Notes under the pieces: model-generated
Database searches by the model: none
Seen by the model: only the letters and a program-made list of their open reading frames with translations
Told to the model about the DNA's origin: nothing
Part shown: positions 5,882 to 13,800 of the stretch, one piece after another
Layout of the letters: each line of letters starts with the position of its first letter
Position numbering within the stretch: position 1 is the stretch's first letter
NCBI GenBank assembly: GCA_927798505.1
Contig: CAKMNE010000007.1
Span: 1-20,627, forward strand
DNA: 20,627 nucleotides
DNA from: an uncultured Bacteroidales bacterium
Lineage (GTDB): Bacteria; Bacteroidota; Bacteroidia; Bacteroidales; UBA932
Direction of reading: 5' to 3'
Program-made: the position numbers and the translations under genes

Positions 5882-7189
5882 ATGGCAACGACCCTTCTTC
5901 CGCCTCTGCCCGAAAGGATGAGGCCTCATACACTTGATGAATACGTCGGACAAAGACATCTTGTCGGTCCGGGCTGCATACTGCGCAATATGATTGAGAG
6001 CGGTAATCTCTCATCTTTCATACTTTGGGGGCCTCCCGGAGTCGGAAAGACAACCCTTGCGGGCATCATTGCCAGTACCCTTGGCCGGGAGTTCCATACC
6101 CTGTCGGCAGTCAGCTCCGGTGTCAAGGATGTGAGGGATGTCATCGACAAGGCCAAAGGCAATTCCCTCTTCAACAATGGAGCGGCTCCGGTTCTTTTCA
6201 TTGACGAGATCCACCGCTTCAACAAGGCTCAGCAGGATGCCCTTCTCGGTGCTGTCGAACAGGGGGTATTCGTACTGATAGGGGCCACTACCGAGAATCC
6301 TTCATTCGAGGTGATCACCCCTCTGCTTTCCCGCTGCCAGGTATTTGTCCTGAAGCCTCTTGAGGTGTCCGACCTGCAGATTCTGCTGGACAGGGCATTG
6401 AAGGAAGATGAGGTGCTGAAGGAGAAGGACATCAGGGTTGAGCAGACAGAGGCTCTCTTCCGCCAGAGTGGCGGCGATGGGCGCAAATTGCTCAATATTC
6501 TGGAGATAGTGGTCGATTCATTCGCCGGAAAAAGCCCTGTTGTTATAAGTAACAAAACTGTTACAGGGTGTCTGCAACAGAATGTTGCGATATACGATAA
6601 AGGCGGAGAGATGCATTATGACATTATTTCGGCTTTTATCAAAAGCGTGAGGGGATCTGACCCGAATGCTGCCGTTTATTACCTTGCAAGGATGCTGGAT
6701 GGGGGCGAAGATCCCCTGTTCATCGCCCGGCGCCTGTGCATTCTTTCATCCGAGGATGTCGGCCTTGCCAACCCCAATGCAATGCTTATTGCCCAATCCT
6801 GCTTCGAGATTGTGCGAAGTATCGGAATGCCGGAGGCCCGAATCCCTCTGGCTGAGTGCACCATATACCTTGCATCCAGTCCCAAGAGCAACTCTGCCTA
6901 TATGGCAATCAATGCAGCTATGCAGGCGGCTTCCGCAGACAGCCTCAGGCCTGTGCCTCTGTACCTTCGCAATGCCCCTACCAAACTGATGGAGCAGCTG
7001 GGGTATTCGGATGGTTACAAGTATGCCCACGATTTTCCGGGACACTTTGCTGATTTGGAGTTTATGCCTCAAGGCCTGGAAGGAACCCGTTTCTACGAAC
7101 CGCAGCAAAACCGCCATGAGGATGTGCTGCGTTCCTATCTTGAAGCCTGCTGGCCGAAGTATTATACAAAGAAAGATCAGAAAGGGTAA
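5882..7189 (+). CDS. rarA: Replication-associated recombination protein A (RarA/MgsA), AAA+ ATPase
   Basis: This 435-residue protein has the RarA order of motifs. The N-terminal LPERMRPHTLDEYVGQRHLVG is followed by Walker A GPPGVGKTT (50-58), Walker B VLFIDE (104-109) with HRFNKAQQD, sensor 1 GATTENPSF (134-142) and the arginine finger in LLSRC (Arg151). The C-terminal MgsA-type tetramerisation region contains HYDIISAFIKSVRGSDPNAAVYYLARML and EDPLFIARRL. RarA acts in the cytoplasm at stalled replication forks and is related to clamp-loader subunits and eukaryotic WRNIP1. I chose ATG 5882 over an in-frame TTG at 5855 because MATTLLPPLPERMRP is the normal family start and because the TAAATTTG box lies between the two. 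Its last 13 nt overlap the 3' end of the convergent TamL-like gene. Confidence 0.95.
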   Translation: MATTLLPPLPERMRPHTLDEYVGQRHLVGPGCILRNMIESGNLSSFILWGPPGVGKTTLAGIIASTLGREFHTLSAVSSGVKDVRDVIDKAKGNSLFNNGAAPVLFIDEIHRFNKAQQDALLGAVEQGVFVLIGATTENPSFEVITPLLSRCQVFVLKPLEVSDLQILLDRALKEDEVLKEKDIRVEQTEALFRQSGGDGRKLLNILEIVVDSFAGKSPVVISNKTVTGCLQQNVAIYDKGGEMHYDIISAFIKSVRGSDPNAAVYYLARMLDGGEDPLFIARRLCILSSEDVGLANPNAMLIAQSCFEIVRSIGMPEARIPLAECTIYLASSPKSNSAYMAINAAMQAASADSLRPVPLYLRNAPTKLMEQLGYSDGYKYAHDFPGHFADLEFMPQGLEGTRFYEPQQNRHEDVLRSYLEACWPKYYTKKDQKG

Positions 7190-9309
7190 CCCACACCGAA
7201 GTGGATTCCGAAGCCTCTTGTGCGCAGCGCCGTAAGAGGGTCCAGCCATTTGTTCTCCAGCGACGGGTCGCGAAGGCGCAGGCCCATGTCCAAACGCAGA
7301 AGCAGGAAATCCATATTAACCCTTATTCCGAAGCCCCAGTCGGCAGCCAGCGCTCCCAGGTCTATTTCCTTCTTCTTCCAAACATTGCCCACTTCGGCAA
7401 AGAGTGCTCCCTCCACCATCCAGAACATCGGGAAGCGGTATTCCAGGTCCGCTTCAAGCTTCAGATCTCCGGTCTGGCTCGGTATGCTGAAGGTCTCATC
7501 CAGTTTGGAGTAACCCGGACCCAATGCCCTTGCCTGCCAGCCGCGCATGCTGGAGGCGCCTCCGCAGTAGAACTGTTTCTCGTATGGCAACACGGTGCTG
7601 TTGCAATAGGCAAAGCCATATCCTCCCAGCAGCCGTACCGCTATGCTCTGCTTGTCTTCGTTTCCGAACCGTATGGCTCTCGCAACGCTGAACTGAGCCC
7701 TCATATACTGTGAATATGGTGCGCCGAAAATGACTTTCTCCCCTGCCTCATTGGTTTTGAGCATGCCTTTGAACAAACTGATGAGGTTGCCGGAGATATC
7801 CCCGTTGAACCGAATTGTCCAGTAAGAGCTCTTTGGAATCACATCCGCACTGGTTGAGTATGACAGGTTGAAGCCCAAGCCCAGGTCACAGTGGCTTTGG
7901 TAAGTGTATTTCATGAACGGATTCCTGTCCAGTTTCTGGGCGAAGTCGGAATTGAGGTCGAAGAGCCTGACATAGCTGAGCTGGACGGGATAAACCAGAT
8001 ATGAAAACTTCTTGTTGACATTGCCCGTATATCCTATCGATGCTGAAAGCATGTTCCTTGTGTACTCCGGACGGCTCTGATAGTTGAATGCAAGGTTGAG
8101 CTCTGTTCTTGGAACGGATGCACCTTTGAAATGATCGTAGCTGAGACCGAGGAACTTTGGAAAACTCAGGCTGATGCTGGTTCCGGCCTCATTTGAATGG
8201 ACGTTGTCGTCGAGCCTGAACTGGAAGTTGCCGTTGAATCCCACATTGAGCCACTCCCCTCCTCCGAAAAGGTTTTTGTGATAGACGGTCAGCTGAGGGG
8301 ATATTCCCATCAGGCCGGTGGAATTGGTGGAGACTTCGAAATCAGCCTTGAAGCCCTGCAGTTTGGAGTTTGAAAGTGATATGTCACAGTCCAGCACATC
8401 GTCCGCAACCTGTTTCCGGTCTATGTTGACACGATTGAAGACTTTCAGGGCCGAGAATCTGGAATATGTATTGGATATGGCCGTTTCGTTGTAGATGTCG
8501 CCGGGTTTAATGAGGTTCATTCCCTTGAGAACGGATTCGTTGAATTTCAAATCTTCAGGATAGGAAATGTTGACCTGTCCTATATGCACCTTGCACAGCG
8601 GGGCTCCGGTGGCCTGTACCTTATATTTCAGGGAAAGGGTGCCGTCTGAGCGCAGAGTGTCGGCTTCAAAGGAGTAGTCTCCCCTGTCAATGGAGAAATA
8701 CCCTTTGTTTTTGAGAACGTCCACCGAGCGGTTGACCTCGCTGAGCAAGGCCTCTTCGGACAGGTAGTCACCGACATGGAGTGTGCTGGACTTGGTGTCA
8801 GCGAGAAAGTCCTGTGAGAATTCCAGCCCTTCAGGAACTTCGTAGACTATGTCGGAGATTCGGTACCGCTGGCCCAGTGTGATGTAGTAGCGCACGCTCA
8901 CCAGTTTGTCGCCTGTTTCCACAACTTCAGACTCCACCTTGGAGTTGAACCATCCCAGGTATTCGAGGCGGCTCTCGATACTGCGCTCAGAAATACTGAC
9001 AGAGCTTTCCTCGTAAATCACAGGCGGTTCCCCGATTTTCTTGAAGAGACCCTTTAAGCCTTTGTCCTGGTTGTCAGACCAGTTGTATATGCTCAGAAAC
9101 GGGTTGAGTCCGAAGAAAGATGAGTTGGGTGTCTGCCTGATGTAAGTGCTAACGCTGCTGGCCGAAAAATCAGGATGGGGATTGAGTACAATCACTTCAT
9201 TGCGCTGCAGGCGCTTTTGTCCTTCCTGCAGGACTTTTGTGGTGCTGCAGGAAACGGCCACAGGCAGTAGCGCAATGGCAAACAGCAATTTGGATAAGCA
9301 TTTTTTCAT
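7177..9309 (-). CDS. TamL-like outer-membrane assembly lipoprotein (BamA/TamA superfamily)
   Basis: This 710-residue protein starts at ATG 9309; a GTG two codons upstream is less likely. A signal peptide ends in the lipobox VAVSC (Cys21), followed by STTKVLQEG. Residues from about 100 to 330 look like POTRA-type modules (for example RYRISDIVYEVPEG and PLCKVHIGQVNI). The remainder is a 16-strand-type surface-antigen barrel ending in GIHFGVGYPF with a terminal Phe. BamA itself is not normally lipidated; in Bacteroidota a lipid-anchored BamA/TamA-like protein is called TamL and works with a TamB partner, which is not in this window. It is therefore probably a TamL homologue that helps insert or transport envelope components. 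A TTG-20-TAAATTTG promoter lies just upstream. Superfamily is certain; the TamL subtype is inferred from the lipobox and the length. Confidence 0.85.
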   Translation of the reverse strand: MKKCLSKLLFAIALLPVAVSCSTTKVLQEGQKRLQRNEVIVLNPHPDFSASSVSTYIRQTPNSSFFGLNPFLSIYNWSDNQDKGLKGLFKKIGEPPVIYEESSVSISERSIESRLEYLGWFNSKVESEVVETGDKLVSVRYYITLGQRYRISDIVYEVPEGLEFSQDFLADTKSSTLHVGDYLSEEALLSEVNRSVDVLKNKGYFSIDRGDYSFEADTLRSDGTLSLKYKVQATGAPLCKVHIGQVNISYPEDLKFNESVLKGMNLIKPGDIYNETAISNTYSRFSALKVFNRVNIDRKQVADDVLDCDISLSNSKLQGFKADFEVSTNSTGLMGISPQLTVYHKNLFGGGEWLNVGFNGNFQFRLDDNVHSNEAGTSISLSFPKFLGLSYDHFKGASVPRTELNLAFNYQSRPEYTRNMLSASIGYTGNVNKKFSYLVYPVQLSYVRLFDLNSDFAQKLDRNPFMKYTYQSHCDLGLGFNLSYSTSADVIPKSSYWTIRFNGDISGNLISLFKGMLKTNEAGEKVIFGAPYSQYMRAQFSVARAIRFGNEDKQSIAVRLLGGYGFAYCNSTVLPYEKQFYCGGASSMRGWQARALGPGYSKLDETFSIPSQTGDLKLEADLEYRFPMFWMVEGALFAEVGNVWKKKEIDLGALAADWGFGIRVNMDFLLLRLDMGLRLRDPSLENKWLDPLTALRTRGFGIHFGVGYPF

Positions 9310-9322
9310 AAGCACTATCGTG

Positions 9323-9353
9323 CAAATTTAGTTAATTATTGGTATCTTCGCAA
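9323..9353 (-). promoter_or_regulatory. Bacteroidota-type promoter for the TamL-like gene
   Basis: On the minus strand TTG at 9353-9351 is followed after 20 nt by TAAATTTG at 9330-9323, a full TAnnTTTG match, 13 nt before the ATG at 9309. The -33 element directly abuts the divergent -7 box of the methyltransferase operon. Confidence 0.6.
9343..9350 (+). promoter_or_regulatory. Probable -7 element for the methyltransferase-phosphatase-amylase operon
   Basis: TATCTTCG differs from TAnnTTTG by one base and lies 12 nt before the ATG at 9363. A GTG triplet at 9320-9322, 20 nt upstream, sits where the -33 element is expected. It faces away from the TamL-like gene's -7 box with 12 nt between the two boxes. 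The match is weaker than at the other promoters. Confidence 0.4.
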
Positions 9354-9362
9354 TCCGAAATT

Positions 9363-10076
9363 ATGAGCAGGTTGACAGCATCTGAAATCAAGGCCATCAA
9401 AGCTCTTTCCCGAAAGAAAGTCAGGGACAGAGAAGGCTTGTTTGTTGCCGAAGGAGAAAAAATCGTTGCGGAGGCGCTGGACAGCGGCGCTGACATTGTA
9501 AGCATCTACAGGCGCGATGAAATCGGCGAAGAGCAAATGTCCAGAATTTCCCTCCAGGACTCTCCTTCCCCTGTTCTTGCGGTGATACGCAAACCCGCCC
9601 AGGCACCGGCGCGTCTCTCAGAAGGTCTTTTCCTGGCGTTGGACAGCGTCAGAGACCCGGGCAATCTGGGAACCATACTCAGAATCTGCGACTGGTGGGG
9701 AATAGACGGGATTTTCGCCTCCCCCGACACAGCTGACCAGTACAACCCCAAGGTGGTGCAGGCTTCGATGGGAGCCATATTCCGCAAACACATTACCTAC
9801 TGCGACCTGCCGCAGTTGTGCAGCGATTTCCGCGCTCATGGCTTCAGCGTCTTCGGCACCTTCCTGGACGGAACTGACATCTACAGCGAGAGCCTTGCCC
9901 CTCAGGGACTTATCATTATGGGCAGCGAGTCCTTCGGCATCAGCCCCGAAACAGGGGCCCTTTGCGACCGCCGTCTCAAAATCCCCTCCTACGGGTCGGG
10001 CCCCAAGGCCGAATCCCTCAATGTGGCTATAGCAACAGCCGTAACGGTTGCCGAATTCAGAAGAAAATTCAAATGA
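9363..10076 (+). CDS. SpoU/TrmH-family RNA 2'-O-methyltransferase
   Basis: This 237-residue protein has the three signature motifs of the SPOUT trefoil-knot RNA ribose methyltransferases: motif 1 DSVRDPGNLGTILR (94-107), motif 2 IMGSESFGI (185-193) and motif 3 IPSYGSGPKAESLNV (207-221). The N-terminal 85 residues (including KVRDREGLFVAEGEKIV) match the small substrate-binding domain of RlmB/TsnR-like members. The protein therefore resembles the enzymes annotated as TrmH family RNA methyltransferases in Bacteroidota, cytoplasmic and using SAM. The target nucleotide cannot be inferred. ATG 9363 is preferred over the in-frame TTG at 9339, which lies upstream of the TATCTTCG box. It is the first gene of a three-gene operon; its TGA overlaps the phosphatase start. 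Confidence 0.9.
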   Translation: MSRLTASEIKAIKALSRKKVRDREGLFVAEGEKIVAEALDSGADIVSIYRRDEIGEEQMSRISLQDSPSPVLAVIRKPAQAPARLSEGLFLALDSVRDPGNLGTILRICDWWGIDGIFASPDTADQYNPKVVQASMGAIFRKHITYCDLPQLCSDFRAHGFSVFGTFLDGTDIYSESLAPQGLIIMGSESFGISPETGALCDRRLKIPSYGSGPKAESLNVAIATAVTVAEFRRKFK

Positions 10077-11239
10077 TGGATAAAATGAAGAAATTTTTGA
10101 AGATCTTTGCGCTGACAGTGCTTGTTCCGCTATTTGCAGCCTGCACTTCAAAACAGGAGCCAGCCGCAAAATACATTTTCCTCTTCATAGGGGACGGCAT
10201 GGGTACAGCACAAGTAGGGGTAACCGAATCGTATCTTTCCCACCTTGCCGGAAAGAACGGAGGCGAGATGCTCTGCTTTTCCACCTTCCCTTATTACGGA
10301 ATGTGTGACAGCTACTCCGCCAATGCCCTGATTACAGACTCTTCCGCCGCCGGAACTGCAATAGCCTGCGGCAGCAAGACTTGCAACGGTATGGTTGGTG
10401 TCGCCGAGGACGGGCAGACTCTTCTGAACAGTTTCGCCGTAACCCTGAAGGAGGATTACGGATACAAGGTCGGAATCCTGTCCTCTGTTCCCATTAACCA
10501 TGCAACTCCGGCTTCCTTCTACGCTCACGACCGCAGCCGCGGCAACTATTTCGGGCTTACAACTCAGATTCCGCTGAGCGGCTTCGAATTCTTCGGGGGT
10601 TCCGGACTCATAGAATACTGCGGACCGGATAATGACAAGGACAGCGAAGTGGTGCTTGAAGATAGCGGCTACACCGTAGTCTTCGGTCAGGATGAATTCG
10701 ACCGGGAGTTCGAACCGGGCAAGAAGATCGTGATGATTTCGAATCCGGTGGAGGAACATCGCAGCAACACCCCTAATTACGAAAGGCAGGTTGATTCCCT
10801 CGTATCTCTTGCCTCGATGATGGAGAACTGTCTGGAGGTTCTCGGGACTAAGGAGCCATTCTTCGTGATGTGCGAAGGCGGAGAGATAGACTGGGAGTGC
10901 CACGGAAACAATACTATGGGTATGGTCAATTCCATCATAAAGATGGATGATGCTGTGAAGGTGGCTTATGATTTCTACCTGAAGCACCCGAAGCAGACCC
11001 TTATTCTGGTAACTGCAGACCATGAAACCGGAGGCGTTTCAATGGGCAAAGACGGTATGGCTCCGTCCTGGGACAGCATCATCGGAGGAAAGGAAGTTCA
11101 GAATACGGGCATTGGCTGGACCACTCGCGGACACACCGGCAATCCTGTTCCAGTCTATGCAATAGGTTGCAATGCGGAGAAATTCTCCGGACGCTATGAC
11201 AATACCCGCATTTCATCGAAAATACTCGGTAAGGAATGA
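10073..11239 (+). CDS. Alkaline phosphatase lipoprotein
   Basis: A signal peptide with lipobox LFAAC (Cys24) predicts export and lipid anchoring. The 388-residue protein has the alkaline phosphatase core. IGDGMG carries metal ligand Asp41. TDSSAAGTA holds the phosphorylated serine, Ser90 by comparison with E. coli TDSAAS. HATPASFYAHDR follows. The EGGEIDWECHGNN block carries Glu268, Asp273 and His277, VTADHETGG carries Asp315 and His316, and RGHTGNPVPV carries His354. All zinc and third-metal ligand positions appear to be filled. It is shorter than E. coli PhoA (about 470), so surface insertions are reduced. It would hydrolyse phosphate monoesters in the periplasm or at the outer membrane. 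The start overlaps the upstream gene (ATGATG at 10073-10078), so 10076 or 10085 are also possible starts. It overlaps the GH13 gene by ATGA. No Pho-box-like site was recognised. Confidence 0.9.
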   Translation: MMDKMKKFLKIFALTVLVPLFAACTSKQEPAAKYIFLFIGDGMGTAQVGVTESYLSHLAGKNGGEMLCFSTFPYYGMCDSYSANALITDSSAAGTAIACGSKTCNGMVGVAEDGQTLLNSFAVTLKEDYGYKVGILSSVPINHATPASFYAHDRSRGNYFGLTTQIPLSGFEFFGGSGLIEYCGPDNDKDSEVVLEDSGYTVVFGQDEFDREFEPGKKIVMISNPVEEHRSNTPNYERQVDSLVSLASMMENCLEVLGTKEPFFVMCEGGEIDWECHGNNTMGMVNSIIKMDDAVKVAYDFYLKHPKQTLILVTADHETGGVSMGKDGMAPSWDSIIGGKEVQNTGIGWTTRGHTGNPVPVYAIGCNAEKFSGRYDNTRISSKILGKE

Positions 11240-12492
11240 TTGTTTATCAAGTACTGACAAGACTTTGGGGCAGCGGAAAGTTTTCCGCTTTCGACTCCAG
11301 GTCGCTAGGTTTTCTTAAAGATTTGGGAGTCACCCACGTCTGGTATACGGGAGTAATCAGGCACAGCAGCGGCAAGGATTACGTCAAAGGGGACATAGGT
11401 TCCCCATACTCCATTGCCGACTATTACGATGTAAATCCATATCTTGCAAATAAAGAAGAAGATAGGGTCGCTGAGTTCGAGCGATTGATTAAGCGTACTC
11501 ACAAGGCGGGAATGAAGGTCATCCTGGATCTTGTCCCGAACCACGTAAGCCCGGACTACAGTGACACGCACGGTGGCATACCCACTCTCGGAAGGCACGA
11601 TTACGACTGGACGGATACGGATAAGATTGACTTTTCGCAGCGCCGCAGTTGGGATGCCCTCGAGGATATAGTCTCTTATTGGTGCTCCAAGGGTGTTGAC
11701 GGGTTCCGCTGCGATATGGTCGAGCTGGTGCCGGTCGGGTTCTTTGCTGAAATGATAGAGCGCACCCGCAAGGATTACCCAGACGCCATATTCATAGGAG
11801 AGTGTTACAACTTCGCCAATTACTCCGAGTATCTGAATCGCGGCCATTTTGACTATCTCTACGACAAGTCGGGGCTGTATGACATACTGCGAGGGGTTGT
11901 GGCCGGAGACAGGCCCGCCTCCGATATTACCGGCAATTGGCAGAAACTGGGTCCTTTGCAGGGCCGTATGCTCAATTTCCTGGAGAATCATGACGAACAG
12001 CGGGTGGCCTCCCCCTGGTTTGCCGGCAGTGCCGTACGCGGCTACTGTGCGCTGGCGGTTTCCGCTCTTTTCTTCCCCGCTCCGTTCATGCTGTATTTCG
12101 GTCAGGAAGTGGGTGAAGCGGCGTTGGACGGTCACGAAGGCCGCACCTCCATCTTCAGTGAGGCACGGCACCTGCGTCCATATGCGGCTCTCAGCCCTTA
12201 TCAGAGCGAAGTGCTTAAGCGCTACAGGGAAGTCATTCACCTTGCAGCCGAGCTGGAAGGCGCCTCGAATTATGACCTGGGATACTGCCAGAACCGGCGG
12301 TCAGGCTTTGACCGGGACAGGCATTTCGCTTTTATGCGCTACAGCGCCGACAAATCCGTGCTGGTTGTCTGCAACTTCAGTCCGGCGGATACGGAAATGA
12401 CAGTCACCGTCCCTTCGGAAGCCCCTCAGGATTTCGGAGCGGAGGTGAAAGTGCAAGTTCCGGCCTGGGATTTCACTATTTTAAGGAAATAA
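11236..12492 (+). CDS. Alpha-amylase family glycoside hydrolase (GH13), cytoplasmic
   Basis: The GH13 conserved regions are present in order: DLVPNH (98-103), GVDGFRCDMVELV with nucleophile Asp160, IFIGECYN with acid/base Glu189, and FLENHDEQR with the transition-state Asp253. The C-terminal part (FMRYSADKSVLVVCNFSP onward) fits the small beta-sandwich domain C. At 418 residues it is compact: only about 55 residues separate PNH from the nucleophile region. There is no signal peptide, so it should act in the cytoplasm on imported or stored alpha-glucans. The exact activity (amylase, glucosidase, transglycosylase) is undetermined. It starts inside the ATGA that ends the phosphatase gene. Its last codons contain the -33 region of the phosphofructokinase promoter. 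Confidence 0.9.
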   Translation: MIVYQVLTRLWGSGKFSAFDSRSLGFLKDLGVTHVWYTGVIRHSSGKDYVKGDIGSPYSIADYYDVNPYLANKEEDRVAEFERLIKRTHKAGMKVILDLVPNHVSPDYSDTHGGIPTLGRHDYDWTDTDKIDFSQRRSWDALEDIVSYWCSKGVDGFRCDMVELVPVGFFAEMIERTRKDYPDAIFIGECYNFANYSEYLNRGHFDYLYDKSGLYDILRGVVAGDRPASDITGNWQKLGPLQGRMLNFLENHDEQRVASPWFAGSAVRGYCALAVSALFFPAPFMLYFGQEVGEAALDGHEGRTSIFSEARHLRPYAALSPYQSEVLKRYREVIHLAAELEGASNYDLGYCQNRRSGFDRDRHFAFMRYSADKSVLVVCNFSPADTEMTVTVPSEAPQDFGAEVKVQVPAWDFTILRK

Positions 12493-12502
12493 TGTATTTT
12501 TG
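12471..12502 (+). promoter_or_regulatory. Promoter for the phosphofructokinase gene
   Basis: TTTC at 12471-12474 (TTTG with one change) is followed after 20 nt by TATTTTTG at 12495-12502, a full TAnnTTTG match. The -33 element lies inside the end of the amylase gene. The box is 43 nt from the ATG at 12546, giving a leader of about 40 nt, longer than at most promoters here. Confidence 0.55.
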
Positions 12503-12545
12503 CGTCGCTTTTTCAGGAAAACATCATCAATAATTCAAAACGAAT

Positions 12546-13781
12546 ATGAAAGATTCAATCATTATTCTTTGCGGTGGCGGTCCGGCCCCGGGAATGAACT
12601 CAGTGTCAATGAGTGTTGCCAAGACTTTCCTTTCAAAGGGATATCGTGTTATCGGCCTTCACGGCGGATACAGCGGACTTTTTTCAAAGAACGCCCGTAT
12701 CGAGGACATCGATTTCCAGAAAGCCGACCGTTATTGGAACAGGGGCGGTTCATATCTTGAAATGAGCCGTTTCAAGCCGACCGACAAGGATTTCGAAGAG
12801 AATTTCAACCTTGATCTTTTCAAGGAGAACAACATCAAGCTTCTTGTGACCATTGGCGGCGACGATACCGCTTCAACTGCCAACAGGATTTCCAAGTTCC
12901 TGGCAGCAAAGAACTACCCTATCGCCAACATCCACTGTCCAAAGACCATCGACAACGACCTCCCTCTTCCGAACAACACTCCTACTTTCGGCTACAATTC
13001 TGCAAAGAACGAGGGTGCTCATCTTGCCCGCACTGTCTATGAGGATGCACGCACCTCAGGCAACTGGCTCATCATTTCCGCTATGGGACGCACCTGCGGA
13101 TCCCTCGCCTTGGGAATCGGTGAGGCTACCCATTGCCCTATGACCATCATCCCTGAGATGTTCAACAAGACTCCTATGACTCTTGACACCATCATCAAGC
13201 TCTCCGTTTCCGCTATTCTGAAGAGGAAGATCATGGGCATCAACTACGGTACCATCGTGGCTGCCGAGGGTCTCTTCCACAATGAAGGCGTTGCCAAGGA
13301 GGCTGCTGACGCAGGTGTTCATTTCACCTACGATGAGCACGGACATCCTGAGCTCGGAAAGATCTCCAAGGCTGTGCTCTTCAACGATCTACTCGAGAAG
13401 GAGTTCAAGAAGCTCGGGCTCAAGGTGAAGAGCCGTCCTGTGGAAATCGGTTACGATGTCCGTTGCCAGGACCCTGTCGCCTACGACCTGACCTACTGCA
13501 CCGAACTTGCAATGGGAGCATATCAGCTCTTCGAGGAAGGCAAGACAGGTTGTATGGTCTATGTTGACGCCTACGGCAATGTCTCCCCTCTTTATCTTGC
13601 TGACCTGCAGGACCCTGAGACAGGAAAGATTCCTCCGCGCGTAGTGGACATCAACTGCGGTACCGCACAGAACTACTACAAGTACATCGCAAATTACATC
13701 ACCGAAGAGGACTATGAGGCTGCAAAGGCCTATGTCGCCAACCCTGAGGATTACGATTTCAAGAAGATTCTCAACTGGTAA
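12546..13781 (+). CDS. pfp: 6-phosphofructokinase, probably pyrophosphate-dependent
   Basis: This 411-residue enzyme has the phosphofructokinase fold. The loop GGGPAPGMNS (10-19) is followed by TIGGDDTAS (102-110), CPKTIDNDLP (131-140, with likely catalytic Asp136), AMGR (179-182) and IIPEMF (201-206). Two positions separate donors in this family: ATP enzymes have Gly in GGDGS and Gly in PGTIDND, whereas PPi enzymes have Asp and Lys. Here they are Asp107 and Lys133, so PPi is the predicted donor and the step would be reversible between glycolysis and gluconeogenesis. It is cytoplasmic. Codon use looks strongly biased (AAG, ATC, AAC, CTC), consistent with high expression. The gene stands alone between its own promoter and a strong terminator. 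The family is certain; donor specificity is inferred from two residues. Confidence 0.92.
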   Translation: MKDSIIILCGGGPAPGMNSVSMSVAKTFLSKGYRVIGLHGGYSGLFSKNARIEDIDFQKADRYWNRGGSYLEMSRFKPTDKDFEENFNLDLFKENNIKLLVTIGGDDTASTANRISKFLAAKNYPIANIHCPKTIDNDLPLPNNTPTFGYNSAKNEGAHLARTVYEDARTSGNWLIISAMGRTCGSLALGIGEATHCPMTIIPEMFNKTPMTLDTIIKLSVSAILKRKIMGINYGTIVAAEGLFHNEGVAKEAADAGVHFTYDEHGHPELGKISKAVLFNDLLEKEFKKLGLKVKSRPVEIGYDVRCQDPVAYDLTYCTELAMGAYQLFEEGKTGCMVYVDAYGNVSPLYLADLQDPETGKIPPRVVDINCGTAQNYYKYIANYITEEDYEAAKAYVANPEDYDFKKILNW

Positions 13782-13800
13782 TCAGTTTTAAACTCTGTAC

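Noticed and set aside
5811..6014. Upstream extension of the first barrel gene by 68 codons
   Set aside because: It would bury the signal peptide inside the protein and overlap the start of rarA; ATG 5810 gives a normal exported protein.
10148..11023. 291-codon open frame on the minus strand inside the alkaline phosphatase gene
   Set aside because: It is a shadow frame of a well-supported gene with intact catalytic motifs; no family-like motifs or promoter.
11305..12240. 311-codon open frame on the minus strand inside the GH13 gene
   Set aside because: Long antisense frames arise from codon bias in GC-balanced genes; no domain pattern in the product.
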